Of a stretch of 64,000 bases of DNA, positions 41,965 to 51,417 are shown piece after piece. The notes under the pieces were generated by a model that worked only from the letters and a program-made list of their open reading frames with translations, was not told where the DNA came from and did not search any database. How positions within the stretch are numbered: position 1 is the stretch's first letter; every line of letters begins with the position of its first letter. Made by a program: the position numbers and the translations under genes. Source of the DNA: JASHPR01 sp963833885 (lineage in GTDB: Bacteria; Actinomycetota; Actinomycetes; Streptosporangiales; Streptosporangiaceae); assembly GCA_963833885.1 (NCBI GenBank), contig CAWHZU010000010.1, positions 1-64,000 of the forward strand. Reading direction: 5' to 3'.

Positions 41965-42137
41965 GGAAGGAACTCCATTTCGTGTTGGGCTCTGGGCATG
42001 CGTGGCTTGACTGAAACCGCGCTGGATGAGGGGCTGCGGGGGGACTAACGAAGCGCCCACTGAATAACAACCGCATCAGTAACAACACCAGTTGCGGTGG
42101 TCGTGATTCCGCCGAGGTGATCGTGGTGGACGATGCG

Positions 42138-42581
42138 TCAGGCGTTCGCGGTAACCGGCGTGGTGTCCCTGGGATCGACGGCCTCTCCGCACGACTCGCA
42201 CACCAGCCGTGCCTCGAGGCGATGCCCGCAGTGGTGCTCGAGGACCAGGGGCGGCCCGTCCTCGCCCGCTAGGTGCTTGTCGCCCCAGCGCATCAGCGTG
42301 ACGATCACCGGGTAAAGATCGCGGCCGGCCTCGGTAAGCCGGTACTCGTAGCGGGCCGGGTGCTCCGAGTACTGCCTGCGCTCCAGGATCCCGCTGGCGA
42401 CCAGCGTGCGGAGGCGGGCGGCGAGCGTGTCCCTTGGGGCGCCGGTCCGCCTGATCATCTCATCGAACCGGCGGTTGCCGAGGAACACCTCGCGCACGGC
42501 GAGCAGGGCCCACTTCTCGCCGACGATGTCGAGCGCGCGCGCGATCGAGCACACACGCGGCTGGCTGGTTACGACGGTCAT
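42138..42581 (-). CDS. HxlR-family transcriptional regulator
   Basis: A 147-residue winged-helix regulator (CSIARALDIVGEKWALLAVREVFLGNRRFDEM; ILERRQYSEHPARYEYRLTEAGRDL) with a C-terminal Cys cluster (HHCGH, VCESCGE) that may bind zinc or sense redox stress. ATG 42581 is preferred to 42635 because the longer form would run through the operator. It is divergent from an MFS exporter gene and probably represses it through the inverted repeat at 42606-42644. Confidence 0.9.
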   Translation of the reverse strand: MTVVTSQPRVCSIARALDIVGEKWALLAVREVFLGNRRFDEMIRRTGAPRDTLAARLRTLVASGILERRQYSEHPARYEYRLTEAGRDLYPVIVTLMRWGDKHLAGEDGPPLVLEHHCGHRLEARLVCESCGEAVDPRDTTPVTANA

Positions 42582-42605
42582 GCCGTCAGTATACGCGGTG
42601 GGTTT

Positions 42606-42644
42606 GAAATCTGGATGCACCCTGATAGTGTACATCCAGATTTC
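42606..42644. promoter_or_regulatory. Perfect 12-bp inverted repeat, probable HxlR operator
   Basis: GAAATCTGGATG (42606-42617) and its exact complement CATCCAGATTTC (42633-42644) are separated by 15 bp, in the 87-bp gap between the HxlR and MFS genes. The size and position fit a dimeric regulator controlling both directions. Confidence 0.8.
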
Positions 42645-42668
42645 GGACTAACTCCAGGGAGACGCCCC

Positions 42669-44120
42669 GTGAGCCTCAGCCCCGCGACGACCGCGACGCC
42701 GCCGGACAGCACCGCCCTCAGCGCCCGCAGGCTGACGGCTGTCGTCGCCGTTCTGTCCCTGGCCGTATTCATGAGCAGCCTTGACCTCTTCATCGTCAAC
42801 CTGGCCTTCCCCTACATCGGCCGGGAGTACGCGGGCACCGGCCTGGGCTCGCTGTCCTGGATCCTCAACGGCTACACGATCGTCTTCGCGGCGGTGCTCG
42901 TGCCGGCCGGGCGCTGGGCCGACCGGGTCGGCCGCCGGAAGCTCTTCGTCGCGGGGCTGGCCGCATTCGTCGTCGGCTCCCTGTTCTGCGGCCTGGCGCC
43001 CGGCGTGGCCGCGCTGATCGCCGCCCGGGTCGTGCAGGCGGCCGGGGCGGGCCTGATGGTCCCCGCTTCGTTGTCGCTGCTGCTCGCCGCGGTTCCGGCC
43101 GAGGCCAGATCGCGGGCCATCGGTACCTGGTCGGCCATCGGCGCCCTCGGTGCCGCGCTCGGGCCGGTGATCGGGGGCAGCCTGGTTCAGTTCAGCTGGC
43201 GGTGGGTGTTCTGGATCAACCTGCCGGTCGGCATCGTCGCCATCCTGATGGCCAGAAAGGTGGTGCCGGAGAGCAAGGACGACCACGTCACGGGGCGGCC
43301 CGACGTGGCAGGCGCCGGCCTGCTGGCCGCGGCCGTGGCGCTGGTAGCCCTGGCGCTGGTCAAGGCGCCGGACTGGGGATGGGGCTCGGCCGGCTTCGTT
43401 GGCCTGCTCCTTGCGTCACTGGCCTGCGGCGCGGCGATGGTCTTCCGGTCACACCGGCACCACTCCCCGGTGATTGAGCTCGGGCTGCTCCGCTCGCGGA
43501 GCTTCAGCGGCGCTTTTGCGGCCTCGATCCTTTATTACGCCGCGTTCGGTGCTTTCGTGCTCAACTCGGTCGAGTTCCTGACCGGGGTGTGGCACTACTC
43601 CGCGATCCGGGCCGGACTTGCCATCGGGCCGGGCCCGCTCATGGTTCTCCCGTTTGCCCGGGTGGCCGCGCCGTGGCTGGCGGCCAGGCTTGGCGGTCCC
43701 GGCCGGGTCGCGGTGATCGGCTGCCTCGTGAACGCCGGCGCTCAGCTGCTCTGGCTGAGCCAGATCCAGACCCACCCGGCGTACCTGACCCACCTGCTGC
43801 CGGCCCAGCTGCTCGGTGGTGCCGGGGTCGGTCTAACGATTCCCTCGCTGCTTGGTGCGGGCACGGCCTCGCTGAAACCGGACCGCTTCGGCACCGGGAG
43901 CGGGATCCTCAACATGGCCCGTCAGGTCGGCACCGTGCTCGGGGTCGCCAGCCTGGTCGCGGTCCTCTCCCATATCACTGCTGGAGACCCGCTAGCTGCG
44001 TACCGCAACGGCCTGGTGTTGATCATCGCATTCTTCGGCGCCGCCGGCGTTGTCAGCGCCGGCCTGCTGATCACGCGGGCCCGGCGGCCGGAGCCGCCCG
44101 CGGTAACGTTGGGCGGGTGA
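42669..44120 (+). CDS. MFS exporter, DHA2 (14-helix) family
   Basis: A 483-residue drug:H+ antiporter-type protein starting at GTG 42669 behind AGGGAG. It shows MSSLDLFIVNLAFPYIGREY, the motif A-like GRWADRVGRRKLF, and the motif C-like GPVIGGSLVQFSWRWVFWINLPVG typical of DHA2 members. It probably exports a toxic compound, with expression controlled by the divergent HxlR regulator. Its stop overlaps the start of a cupin gene. Confidence 0.92.
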   Translation: MSLSPATTATPPDSTALSARRLTAVVAVLSLAVFMSSLDLFIVNLAFPYIGREYAGTGLGSLSWILNGYTIVFAAVLVPAGRWADRVGRRKLFVAGLAAFVVGSLFCGLAPGVAALIAARVVQAAGAGLMVPASLSLLLAAVPAEARSRAIGTWSAIGALGAALGPVIGGSLVQFSWRWVFWINLPVGIVAILMARKVVPESKDDHVTGRPDVAGAGLLAAAVALVALALVKAPDWGWGSAGFVGLLLASLACGAAMVFRSHRHHSPVIELGLLRSRSFSGAFAASILYYAAFGAFVLNSVEFLTGVWHYSAIRAGLAIGPGPLMVLPFARVAAPWLAARLGGPGRVAVIGCLVNAGAQLLWLSQIQTHPAYLTHLLPAQLLGGAGVGLTIPSLLGAGTASLKPDRFGTGSGILNMARQVGTVLGVASLVAVLSHITAGDPLAAYRNGLVLIIAFFGAAGVVSAGLLITRARRPEPPAVTLGG

Positions 44121-44560
44121 GCACTCGGGTCGTGCAGCGCGGCGAGGGGGAGCGGCGTTACACGGCCCGCGGCAGCGTGATGCTCTTCAAGGCCCTCGCC
44201 GAGCAGGACGGCGGCGACTTCTCGCTGATGGAGCGCACGCTGCCGCCCGCCTGCCGCCGCCCGCCTCCGCACCGCCACATGAACTGCTCGGAGGCGTACT
44301 TCGTCCTCGACGGTCTGGTGTCGGTCACCGTCGAGGGTGAGGACCTCGAGGTCGGGCCGGAGGGGTTCGTTCTGGTTCCCCGCGGCACCGGGCACACGTT
44401 CGGCAATGCCGGCGAGCAAGAGGCCAGGCTGCTGGTGATCCATGCGCCGGCCATGGACGCGTACTTCGCCGGGCTCCACGAGCTATGGCTTCGTGACCAG
44501 CCGCCGACCCCCGATGAGGAACGAGAGTTGATGGCCAGGTTTGGCATGAATCCGGCATAG
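44117..44560 (+). CDS. Cupin-domain protein
   Basis: A 147-residue single-domain cupin. The metal-site motif is PPPHRHMNCSEAYFVLDG and the second cupin motif is GFVLVPRGTGHTFGN. GTG 44117 overlaps the MFS stop (GTGA), so the two are co-expressed. It may bind or modify the exporter's substrate. The final ~33 bp, including the stop, are duplicated directly downstream. Confidence 0.85.
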   Translation: MSTRVVQRGEGERRYTARGSVMLFKALAEQDGGDFSLMERTLPPACRRPPPHRHMNCSEAYFVLDGLVSVTVEGEDLEVGPEGFVLVPRGTGHTFGNAGEQEARLLVIHAPAMDAYFAGLHELWLRDQPPTPDEERELMARFGMNPA

Positions 44561-44593
44561 CTGATGGCCCGGTTTGGCATGTATTCGGCATAA
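44528..44593. repeat. 33-bp imperfect tandem duplication at the cupin stop
   Basis: 44528-44560 (ending in the cupin TAG) and 44561-44593 match in about 28 of 33 positions (TGATGGCC, GGTTTGGCATG and CGGCATA are shared). The second copy would encode the same C-terminal peptide followed by TAA but lies after the stop. Confidence 0.85.
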
Positions 44594-44686
44594 CAGTCGG
44601 CTTAACCGATTGATTCGATAGGATTTTGCTCCGGCTGGACGGCGGGTTGCCAGCCGCACGTCGACCGACACAAGGCCGGAGCTCAG

Positions 44687-46324
44687 GTGTATCTGAACCG
44701 TGAGGCGACCGGATCCGCTCCTGCTGCCACTTCAGCGGAGCCCGGCGCCGCACCCGCAGGCGGGCTCGCCCGCGTGCGAATGGCACTGCGGCGGAAGACC
44801 CCGGAGCACCTGGCAGTGCTGGCGCTCGGGTTGCTCGTCGTCGTGGTCCACAATGTGGCATACCTGCTCCGCCAGCCGTTCTGGACCGACGAGGCCTGGG
44901 TCGCCGTCACTACCAGGTTCCCGCTCTCGCAACTGCGGGAGACAACCTCGAGCACGCCGATCGGCTGGTCCCTGCTGCTGCGCCTGTTCACCGAGCGCGG
45001 CGAACAGACGGGCCGGTTGCTGCCGCTCGCGTTCGCCGGGCTCGCCGTGGCGACCGCTTACTGGCTGGGTCGCGGAATCGGCTGGCGACGGCGGGAGATC
45101 TCGGTCGCCGCCGGCCCGCTGACGGCGATCGCCGTGCTGCTGGTCCCGGCGATGCTCGTACGCGACGACCTGAAGCAGTACACCGCCGATGCCTGCCTGT
45201 CGCTGCTGGTGCTAGTGCTGACCTCGCGGCTGGAGCGGGACTGGTCGCGCGGCGGGCTGGCCTGCCTCTCGGTGGCCGTCTGGGGCGGCATGCTGTTCAG
45301 CGATCCCGTCGCGTTCGTCGGGGCCGCGGCTTTCGGGGCGCTTCTCGTGGTCCAGCCGTGCCGTAGGGCCTGGGGTCACTTGGCGGAGACCGCCGTCACC
45401 GCCGCGTGCACGGCCGCCCTCATGCTTGCGGTGTACAAGGAGTTCGACGCGCGTGCGGATTATCCGGGTCTCAAGTCCTACTGGAGCGCCTTCTACCTGC
45501 CGGCCGCCAAGGGCCTGCACGCAGATCTGGAATTCGTGACGTCCAGGTTCCACGCGGTTGGCAGCTATTTCGGCCTCGGGCCGGTCTGGTTGATGTTCCT
45601 GCTGGTTGTTGCCGGCCTGGTCACGATTTTCCGGCTGGGCAGGCCAGCCACCGCGGTCGCGGTTGCCGTTTTGTGGCCAGAACTGCTCGCCCTCTCTGCG
45701 CTGCGCCAGTACCCATTTCTCGACGAGCGGACCTCGACCTTCCTTTTCGCGATCACCGCCGCCGTCGGCGGCGATCGGGCTGACTGGGATGTGCTCACTG
45801 CTGCTGCCACGATTCGAGGGCGTGCTCGCCGCCGGGCTTGCTGCCGTCGCTTTGGTGGTCTTCGCCGCTGGGAGCTTCGCCCTACGTGCGGAGCCGCACG
45901 ATTCCGAACGAGGACGTGCGCGATCAGGTCCGCTACATCGTCGCTCGCGAAGCGCGCGGTGACATGATCTTGGTGAACATGAGCAGCAACTGGGGGTTTG
46001 CCTACTACTGGCCGATCGGCGACCCGGCCGCGGCGGCCCTACACCGCGGTCGTTGCAGGGATACGAGGCGTATTTCCCTGATCAGCCGGACATCGTCGTG
46101 GTGCAGAATCGTAACCTGGCCGCAATTGACGCGACGCTGGAACAGCGCCCTGGCCCTCGCGCGGCAGCATGCCTGCTCTCGGATCTGGGTGGTCCGCACC
46201 CACCTCCTCGGCTCAGGAGGAACTGGCCTGGAGGGCAGCGTTGCGTCAGCAGAAGCTAACTGTCGCGCGCGTCGGCCAGCACGGCCTTAGCGTGATACAG
46301 GTTGGCGGCCCGGGCTGCCGGTGA
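44687..46324 (+). pseudogene. GT-C-like membrane protein, frameshifted paralogue of the 51.4-kb gene
   Basis: The first ~360 residues align throughout with the intact gene at 51418 (FWTDEAWVAVTTRFPLSQLR; DDLKQYTADACLSLLVL; SVAVWGGMLFSDPVAF). After TSTFLFAITAAV (~45765) the frame is lost. The rest can still be followed in other frames: ARGDMILVNMSSNWGFAYYW, GYEAYFPDQPDIVVVQNR, CSRIWVVRTHLL and a final EELAWRAALRQQK to a stop at 46322-46324. At least four shifts are needed. It heads the glycan cluster. Decay after duplication is more likely than four independent sequencing errors. Confidence 0.8.
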
Positions 46325-46460
46325 GGCTGACCGCGGCCCGGCGGGGTATGACCACGCCGTCCGATCTTGAAAGGCGCAGGTATCCCATGTCTGATGTTGC
46401 GGGTACGAACCGGTACCTTACCGGCCCAAGCCGCGGTTTGGTCGGATAGTCTCCGCAGCC

Positions 46461-48251
46461 ATGGGCACCGGAACGACCACGGAGGGCACCCCGCCGGCTC
46501 AGCCCAGCCAGCCGGGGCAGCCAGAGCAGACCGCGGCCCAGACAGACGCGAACCGGGGCGCGGGCAGGTGGCGGAACCCGCACCTGATCGCGGTCGGCGC
46601 GCTGACTGTGGTGATGGCCGCCCTGTACTGCGTGTTCGTGCTGGCGCAGTTCTACACGTTCCGGACCTCGTCGTACGATCTGGTGATCTTCGACGAGGCG
46701 ATGCGGTCATACTCGCACTTCCTGCCCGGAACCTCGATCATCAAGGGTCTGCACAACGGGTTCGGCCCGCACTTCTCCGAGCTGGGCGATCACTGGTCGC
46801 CGATCCTCGCGGCGCTGGCCCCGCTCTACTGGATCTTTAGCGGCCCGCAAACCCTGCTTATTGCGCAGGCGGTGCTGTTCGCGCTCGCGATCCCGCCGCT
46901 GTGGGTCTTCACGCGGCGGGCATTCGGCGGGGGCCGTAAGGCGACAGCGGCCGCTTACCTCGTTTCCGTCGCCTACGCGCTGAGCTGGCCGATCGCCTCG
47001 GCCCTGGCGTTCGACTTCCACGAGGTGGCGTTTGCCCCGCTGCTCATCGCCATCGCGCTGGAGCGGCTGCAGGCGGGCCGGCTGCGGACGGCCCTGATCG
47101 CGCTTGCGGCACTGCTCCTGGTCAAGGAGGACATGGGCCTGCTGGTGGCCGGCATCGGCATCTATCTCGCCGCGGCGCGGCCCCGGGTCGTGCGCAGGCA
47201 GCTCCTGGTGGGCTGCCTGCTGATCGTCGGGGGCCTCCTGGACACGGTCATCGCGACGTACGTCCTGATCCCGGCGTTCGGCGGGCGCTCGGACTACTAC
47301 TGGGCGTATACGGCCCTTGGCGCCAATGGCCAGCAGGCCGTCGGGCACCTGGTCACCCACCCGCTCAGCTCGCTGAAGCTGCTGATCACGCCGCGGGTCA
47401 AACTGGTCACGATGCTCTGGCTGTTCGGCGCGTTCTGCTTCCTGCCGCTGCGGTCACCGATCGCGCTGGCCACGATCCCGCTGCTGCTCGAGCGGATGAT
47501 GGCGAACCTGTTTGGTAACTGGTGGGTCACGTCATACCAATACAACGCCTACCTGGTGATCATCCTGGCGTGCGCGGCCGTGGACGGCGCCGCCCGGCTG
47601 GACCGGTCGCTGCTCTTCCGGCGTTACCTCGCCGGTGGGCGCGCGAGACAGCCGGCCGCCGAGACGGCACCGCCTGATGCGGCGACGGCCACGGCCGACG
47701 GAGCGCAGGCGGCCGTGGCCGGGGCTGGGCCGCCGGGAGCCGCCGCGGCGGACGGGCAGGACACCACCCGGGTCCCCGAGCCGCGGGCTGCCCGGGGCAC
47801 GCCAGGGACGGTGGCGCTTGGCTGCGCGGCCGCGATGTGCGCGGTCGCGGTCTTCCTCGTCCCCCGGTTCGCCTTCGGGCCCGCCCTGCACCCGTCGTTC
47901 TACCGGCGCACGCCGGCCGCGAACGTGGAGGCCGCGGCGGCGGCCGCGGTCCCGAGCGGCGTCGTCGTCGCGGCCACGAACTTCGTCGGCCCGGCGCTGT
48001 CGTCCAGGGACACGGTGCTGCTCTGGGACGGCGACGGCGGGACCCCGCCGCTGGGGGCGCCCTGGGTCGTGGCGAACATCCGGGCGCGGCAGTTCACCTT
48101 CCGCAGCGTGCTCGAGCAGAAGCAGCGCGTCGCGCTGCTCGAGCGCAGCGGCTACCAGGTCGTCTTCCGGCGCCGTGGCTACATCGTGCTGCATCGGAGC
48201 GGGCCGCCGAGAATCGCCGCCAGCGTTCCGTTTAAGGTGAAGCCGCGATGA
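46461..48251 (+). CDS. DUF2079 multi-pass membrane protein
   Basis: A 596-residue protein with about ten helices and the DUF2079 pattern: SSYDLVIFDEAMRSY in the first loop, HFSELGDHWSPILAALAPLYW, FDFHEVAFAPLLIA and LLVKEDMGLLV. A Gly/Ala-rich linker (~385-430) separates it from a C-terminal outward domain. DUF2079 proteins resemble GT-C glycosyltransferases in topology. Overlap with the next start (ATGA-type) shows an operon. A role in building a surface glycan is inferred from neighbours. Confidence 0.8.
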   Translation: MGTGTTTEGTPPAQPSQPGQPEQTAAQTDANRGAGRWRNPHLIAVGALTVVMAALYCVFVLAQFYTFRTSSYDLVIFDEAMRSYSHFLPGTSIIKGLHNGFGPHFSELGDHWSPILAALAPLYWIFSGPQTLLIAQAVLFALAIPPLWVFTRRAFGGGRKATAAAYLVSVAYALSWPIASALAFDFHEVAFAPLLIAIALERLQAGRLRTALIALAALLLVKEDMGLLVAGIGIYLAAARPRVVRRQLLVGCLLIVGGLLDTVIATYVLIPAFGGRSDYYWAYTALGANGQQAVGHLVTHPLSSLKLLITPRVKLVTMLWLFGAFCFLPLRSPIALATIPLLLERMMANLFGNWWVTSYQYNAYLVIILACAAVDGAARLDRSLLFRRYLAGGRARQPAAETAPPDAATATADGAQAAVAGAGPPGAAAADGQDTTRVPEPRAARGTPGTVALGCAAAMCAVAVFLVPRFAFGPALHPSFYRRTPAANVEAAAAAAVPSGVVVAATNFVGPALSSRDTVLLWDGDGGTPPLGAPWVVANIRARQFTFRSVLEQKQRVALLERSGYQVVFRRRGYIVLHRSGPPRIAASVPFKVKPR

Positions 48252-50398
48252 GCGTTAGGGCCAGGTCGGACGCCGGTTCGGCGGCGGGCAACGTCGCCGG
48301 CGGTGACCAGGCGGCAGCGCCGCCAGACGCCGCGGGGCGGCTGCTCGGGCGGCTGTCCGTGCTGCCCGCGCTGCTGGTGATGGCGTGGCTCCTGGTCGGC
48401 CTGCCGCTGCTGCTCGCCGGTGTTTTCACCCCCGTGGCCATGCTGCTGCTTTCGGTGCCGCTGGCGGCTGTCCTGGCGGTGATCGGCCTGCGCTGGCTGC
48501 CCGCCCGGTGGCCGGGTGCGGGCGCGGTGTCCTCGCCCGGGCAAGCGGGCACGCCGTGGTGGGCCGTTGTCGCCGTGGTTGCGATCGCGATCGCGTTCGG
48601 CGTCGATCAGTTGATCTACCACTCCCAGTTCATCATCGTGACCCGCGACCCGGCGTCCTACATCCAGTTTGCGAACTGGATCTCCAAGCACGGCTCACTG
48701 CCGATACCGCAGGACACCGCGGCCTTCGGCGGCACGCATCATGGGCTGACGTTCTCCAGCTTCGCCTACTACCAGGTCGGGAACTCGGTCGTGCCGCAGT
48801 TCATGGCCGGCCTGCCGATGATCCTGGCCGGCGGGTTCTGGATCGGCGGCGTGACCGCAGCGGTGGCGATGGCTCCGATTCTTGGCGCGTGCGCTGTGCT
48901 CACGTTCGGCGGCCTGGCCGCCCGGCTCGCCGGCCCACGCTGGGCCCCGGTCGCGGCCCTCGTCCTCGCGGTATCCCTACCCGAGGAGTTCACCAGCCGC
49001 TCGACCTACAGCGAGCCGCTCGCGCAGATCCTGTTCCTCGGCGGCCTCTGCCTGGTCATCGACTCGCTCGGCGAGGACAGGGCAGGCGCCAGGGCGATCG
49101 CCGCGCTCGGCGGCCTGGCTCTGGGCCTGACGCTGCTGGTGCGCATCGACGGGGCGAGCGACATCCTGCCGGTGATCCCGTACTGCGGCATCCTGCTGGT
49201 TGGCCGCTTGCGGCAGGCAGTGCCGCTGATCGGCGGGCTGGTGGTCGGCGGGCTGTACGGCAGCGTCGACGGACTGGTGCTGAGCAGGCCGTACCTGGCC
49301 AGCATCAAGAGCTCGCTGGTGCCGCTGGCGCTGATCACCGGCGTCGTGATCATCGCCACGCTGGCGGGGATGGCGTGGCGCTGGGACAAGGGCCTGCCCA
49401 AGATACGCGGCAAGTGGCTGCCCAACGCCGCGGCCGCGCTCGCCGTTTTGGTCGTGATCGGCTTCACCCTCCGCCCGTATTTCCAGACGGTGCGCGGCAA
49501 CTCCGGCAAGTTCTTCGACTCCATCATCGCCGGCTACCAGCGGGCCGATCACCTGGCGGTCCAGCCGCACCGGCTGTACTACGAGCTCAGCATGCACTGG
49601 GTCTTCTGGTACATCGGCGTGCCCGCGGTGGCATTCGGCACCCTCGGGGCCGCCCTGCTCGCCCGCAGGTGCCTGCGCGGGCAGGCGCCGACCTGGGTGC
49701 TGCCCCTGATGATCTTCGCGTGGGCCATCGTCACGACGCTGTACAGCCCATCTATCACCCCAGACAACCCGTGGGCGAGCCGTCGGCTCGTGCCCACCGT
49801 GCTGCCAGGCTTCATCCTGCTGGCGGTCTGGGGCGCGGACTGGCTGCTCGACCGGGTCCGGCGGATGGACATCCCCCGGAGCCTGTACCTGAGCCTCGCC
49901 GCCTGCGGCGTGGTTCTCCTGGTGCTGCCCGCCACGATCACCACATTTGGCCTGCGGGCCCGGTCGGGCGGTCCGGTCGGAATCCGCATTGCCGCGGTAG
50001 GCCTGGCGTTCAAGACCACCTACGGAGGGGAGATCCCTGCGGTGAACGCCTTGTGTGCGGCGATCCCGCGCGACGCATCGGTCGTCTTCATCGACAGCGG
50101 CGGCGGCGGCGAGGCCAGCAGGCTCGACGAGGTCGTCCGCGGGATGTGCGGCGTGCCGGTGGCAGAGATCGACCGTGCGCACGTGGCCAGCACCGAGCAG
50201 GTCGTGCGGGGCATCGAGCGGGCGGGCAGGCGCCCGGTCCTCCTGGCCGGCACGCGAAAGCCCCTCGTCCAGTTCGGGGCCCCGATCCGGCAGGTCATGA
50301 GGCTGCGCAGCACCCAGGACATGAACGCGCTCACCGCCCCGCCGCTGCACACGATTCCGTTCAAGGTCAACGTCTACATGTCGGAGCCCACACCATGA
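48248..50398 (+). CDS. GT-C-like multi-pass membrane protein
   Basis: A 716-residue protein with 11-13 helices. The large first outside loop holds VTRDPASYIQFANWI, the acidic-motif position of GT-C enzymes, and the C-terminal ~140 residues form a soluble domain (VVFIDSGGGGEASRLDEVVRGM). Such enzymes transfer sugars from polyprenyl-phosphate donors on the outer face of the membrane. The neighbouring GT2 gene, overlapping at its stop, is a likely donor-maker. No close family name recognised. Confidence 0.7.
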   Translation: MSVRARSDAGSAAGNVAGGDQAAAPPDAAGRLLGRLSVLPALLVMAWLLVGLPLLLAGVFTPVAMLLLSVPLAAVLAVIGLRWLPARWPGAGAVSSPGQAGTPWWAVVAVVAIAIAFGVDQLIYHSQFIIVTRDPASYIQFANWISKHGSLPIPQDTAAFGGTHHGLTFSSFAYYQVGNSVVPQFMAGLPMILAGGFWIGGVTAAVAMAPILGACAVLTFGGLAARLAGPRWAPVAALVLAVSLPEEFTSRSTYSEPLAQILFLGGLCLVIDSLGEDRAGARAIAALGGLALGLTLLVRIDGASDILPVIPYCGILLVGRLRQAVPLIGGLVVGGLYGSVDGLVLSRPYLASIKSSLVPLALITGVVIIATLAGMAWRWDKGLPKIRGKWLPNAAAALAVLVVIGFTLRPYFQTVRGNSGKFFDSIIAGYQRADHLAVQPHRLYYELSMHWVFWYIGVPAVAFGTLGAALLARRCLRGQAPTWVLPLMIFAWAIVTTLYSPSITPDNPWASRRLVPTVLPGFILLAVWGADWLLDRVRRMDIPRSLYLSLAACGVVLLVLPATITTFGLRARSGGPVGIRIAAVGLAFKTTYGGEIPAVNALCAAIPRDASVVFIDSGGGGEASRLDEVVRGMCGVPVAEIDRAHVASTEQVVRGIERAGRRPVLLAGTRKPLVQFGAPIRQVMRLRSTQDMNALTAPPLHTIPFKVNVYMSEPTP

Positions 50399-51375
50399 CC
50401 GCCTCTCTCAACGGCTTCGATGCAGAACCTTCGCAAACGGTAGTAACCTCGGCGGCTGTGAATGTTCCGCCGGAGTCCCAGCACGACAGGCCCTACGTCT
50501 CGATCGTCCTGCCCTGCTATAACGAACAGGACCACGTCGTCGCCGAGGTGACCCGGATCTGCGCCGCCATGGACACCAGCGGCTACGCCTACGAGCTCCT
50601 TGCCTACGATGACTCGTCAACCGACGAGACGCTCGCCCGCCTGTACGAGGCCGCGCCGAGCTTCCCGCAGCTGCAGATCGTGCACTTCCACCGCAACGGG
50701 GGCGCGGGCACCGTGCGCCGCATCGGCACCCAGCAGGCCCGGGGCGAGATCGTGGTGTGGACAGACGCGGACATGACCTACCCGAACGAGCGCATCCCCG
50801 AGCTCGTCCAGATGCTCGAGAAGGAGCCGACGCTGGATCAGGTCGTGGGGGCGAGGACCAGCGAGGAGGGCACCCACAAGTACTTGCGGGTGCCGGCCAA
50901 GTGGTTCATCCGCAAGCTCGCCGAGGTGCTGACCAACTCTCAGATCCCGGACCTGAACTCAGGCCTGCGCGCATTCCGGCGCGAGGTCGCCCTGCCTTAC
51001 CTGAGGCTGCTGCCGCCGGGATTCTCCTGCGTCACGACGATCACCATCGCCTTCCTGTCGAACCAGCACGACGTGCGTTACATCCCGATCGATTATGCGA
51101 AGCGGTCGGGAACGTCGAAGTTCCGCTTTGTCAGGGACGCCTACCGCTACATCCTGCAGGTGCTGCGGATGGTGATGTATTTCAACCCCCTCAAGGTGCT
51201 GATGCCGCTCGCGCTGTTCCTGATCGGCCTCGGCATCGCCAAGGGGATCTACGACATGGTCGTGCATCCCCTGCTGTTCGCGGTCAACACCGTGCTGATC
51301 TTCGTGAGTGGGCTGATCATCGGGTCGCTCGCCCTGCTCGCCGACCTCATTGTCCGATCCAGGGGGGATACGTGA
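50395..51375 (+). CDS. GT2 polyprenyl-phosphate sugar synthase with membrane tail
   Basis: A 326-residue family 2 glycosyltransferase. The nucleotide-binding start is VSIVLPCYNEQDHV, then AYDDSSTDET, the metal-binding TDADMTYP and the acceptor-side LNSGLRAFRRE. Two C-terminal helices (LMPLALFLIGLGIAKGIY; LIFVSGLIIGSLALLADLI) anchor it, as in GtrB/DPM-like synthases. It probably transfers a sugar from a nucleotide to a polyprenyl phosphate. The ATG at 50395 overlaps the preceding gene. Confidence 0.88.
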   Translation: MTASLNGFDAEPSQTVVTSAAVNVPPESQHDRPYVSIVLPCYNEQDHVVAEVTRICAAMDTSGYAYELLAYDDSSTDETLARLYEAAPSFPQLQIVHFHRNGGAGTVRRIGTQQARGEIVVWTDADMTYPNERIPELVQMLEKEPTLDQVVGARTSEEGTHKYLRVPAKWFIRKLAEVLTNSQIPDLNSGLRAFRREVALPYLRLLPPGFSCVTTITIAFLSNQHDVRYIPIDYAKRSGTSKFRFVRDAYRYILQVLRMVMYFNPLKVLMPLALFLIGLGIAKGIYDMVVHPLLFAVNTVLIFVSGLIIGSLALLADLIVRSRGDT

Positions 51376-51417
51376 TCCGGGGCGGCAAGGCCGCGCGGTT
51401 AGGGAGGGCGGTACGAC

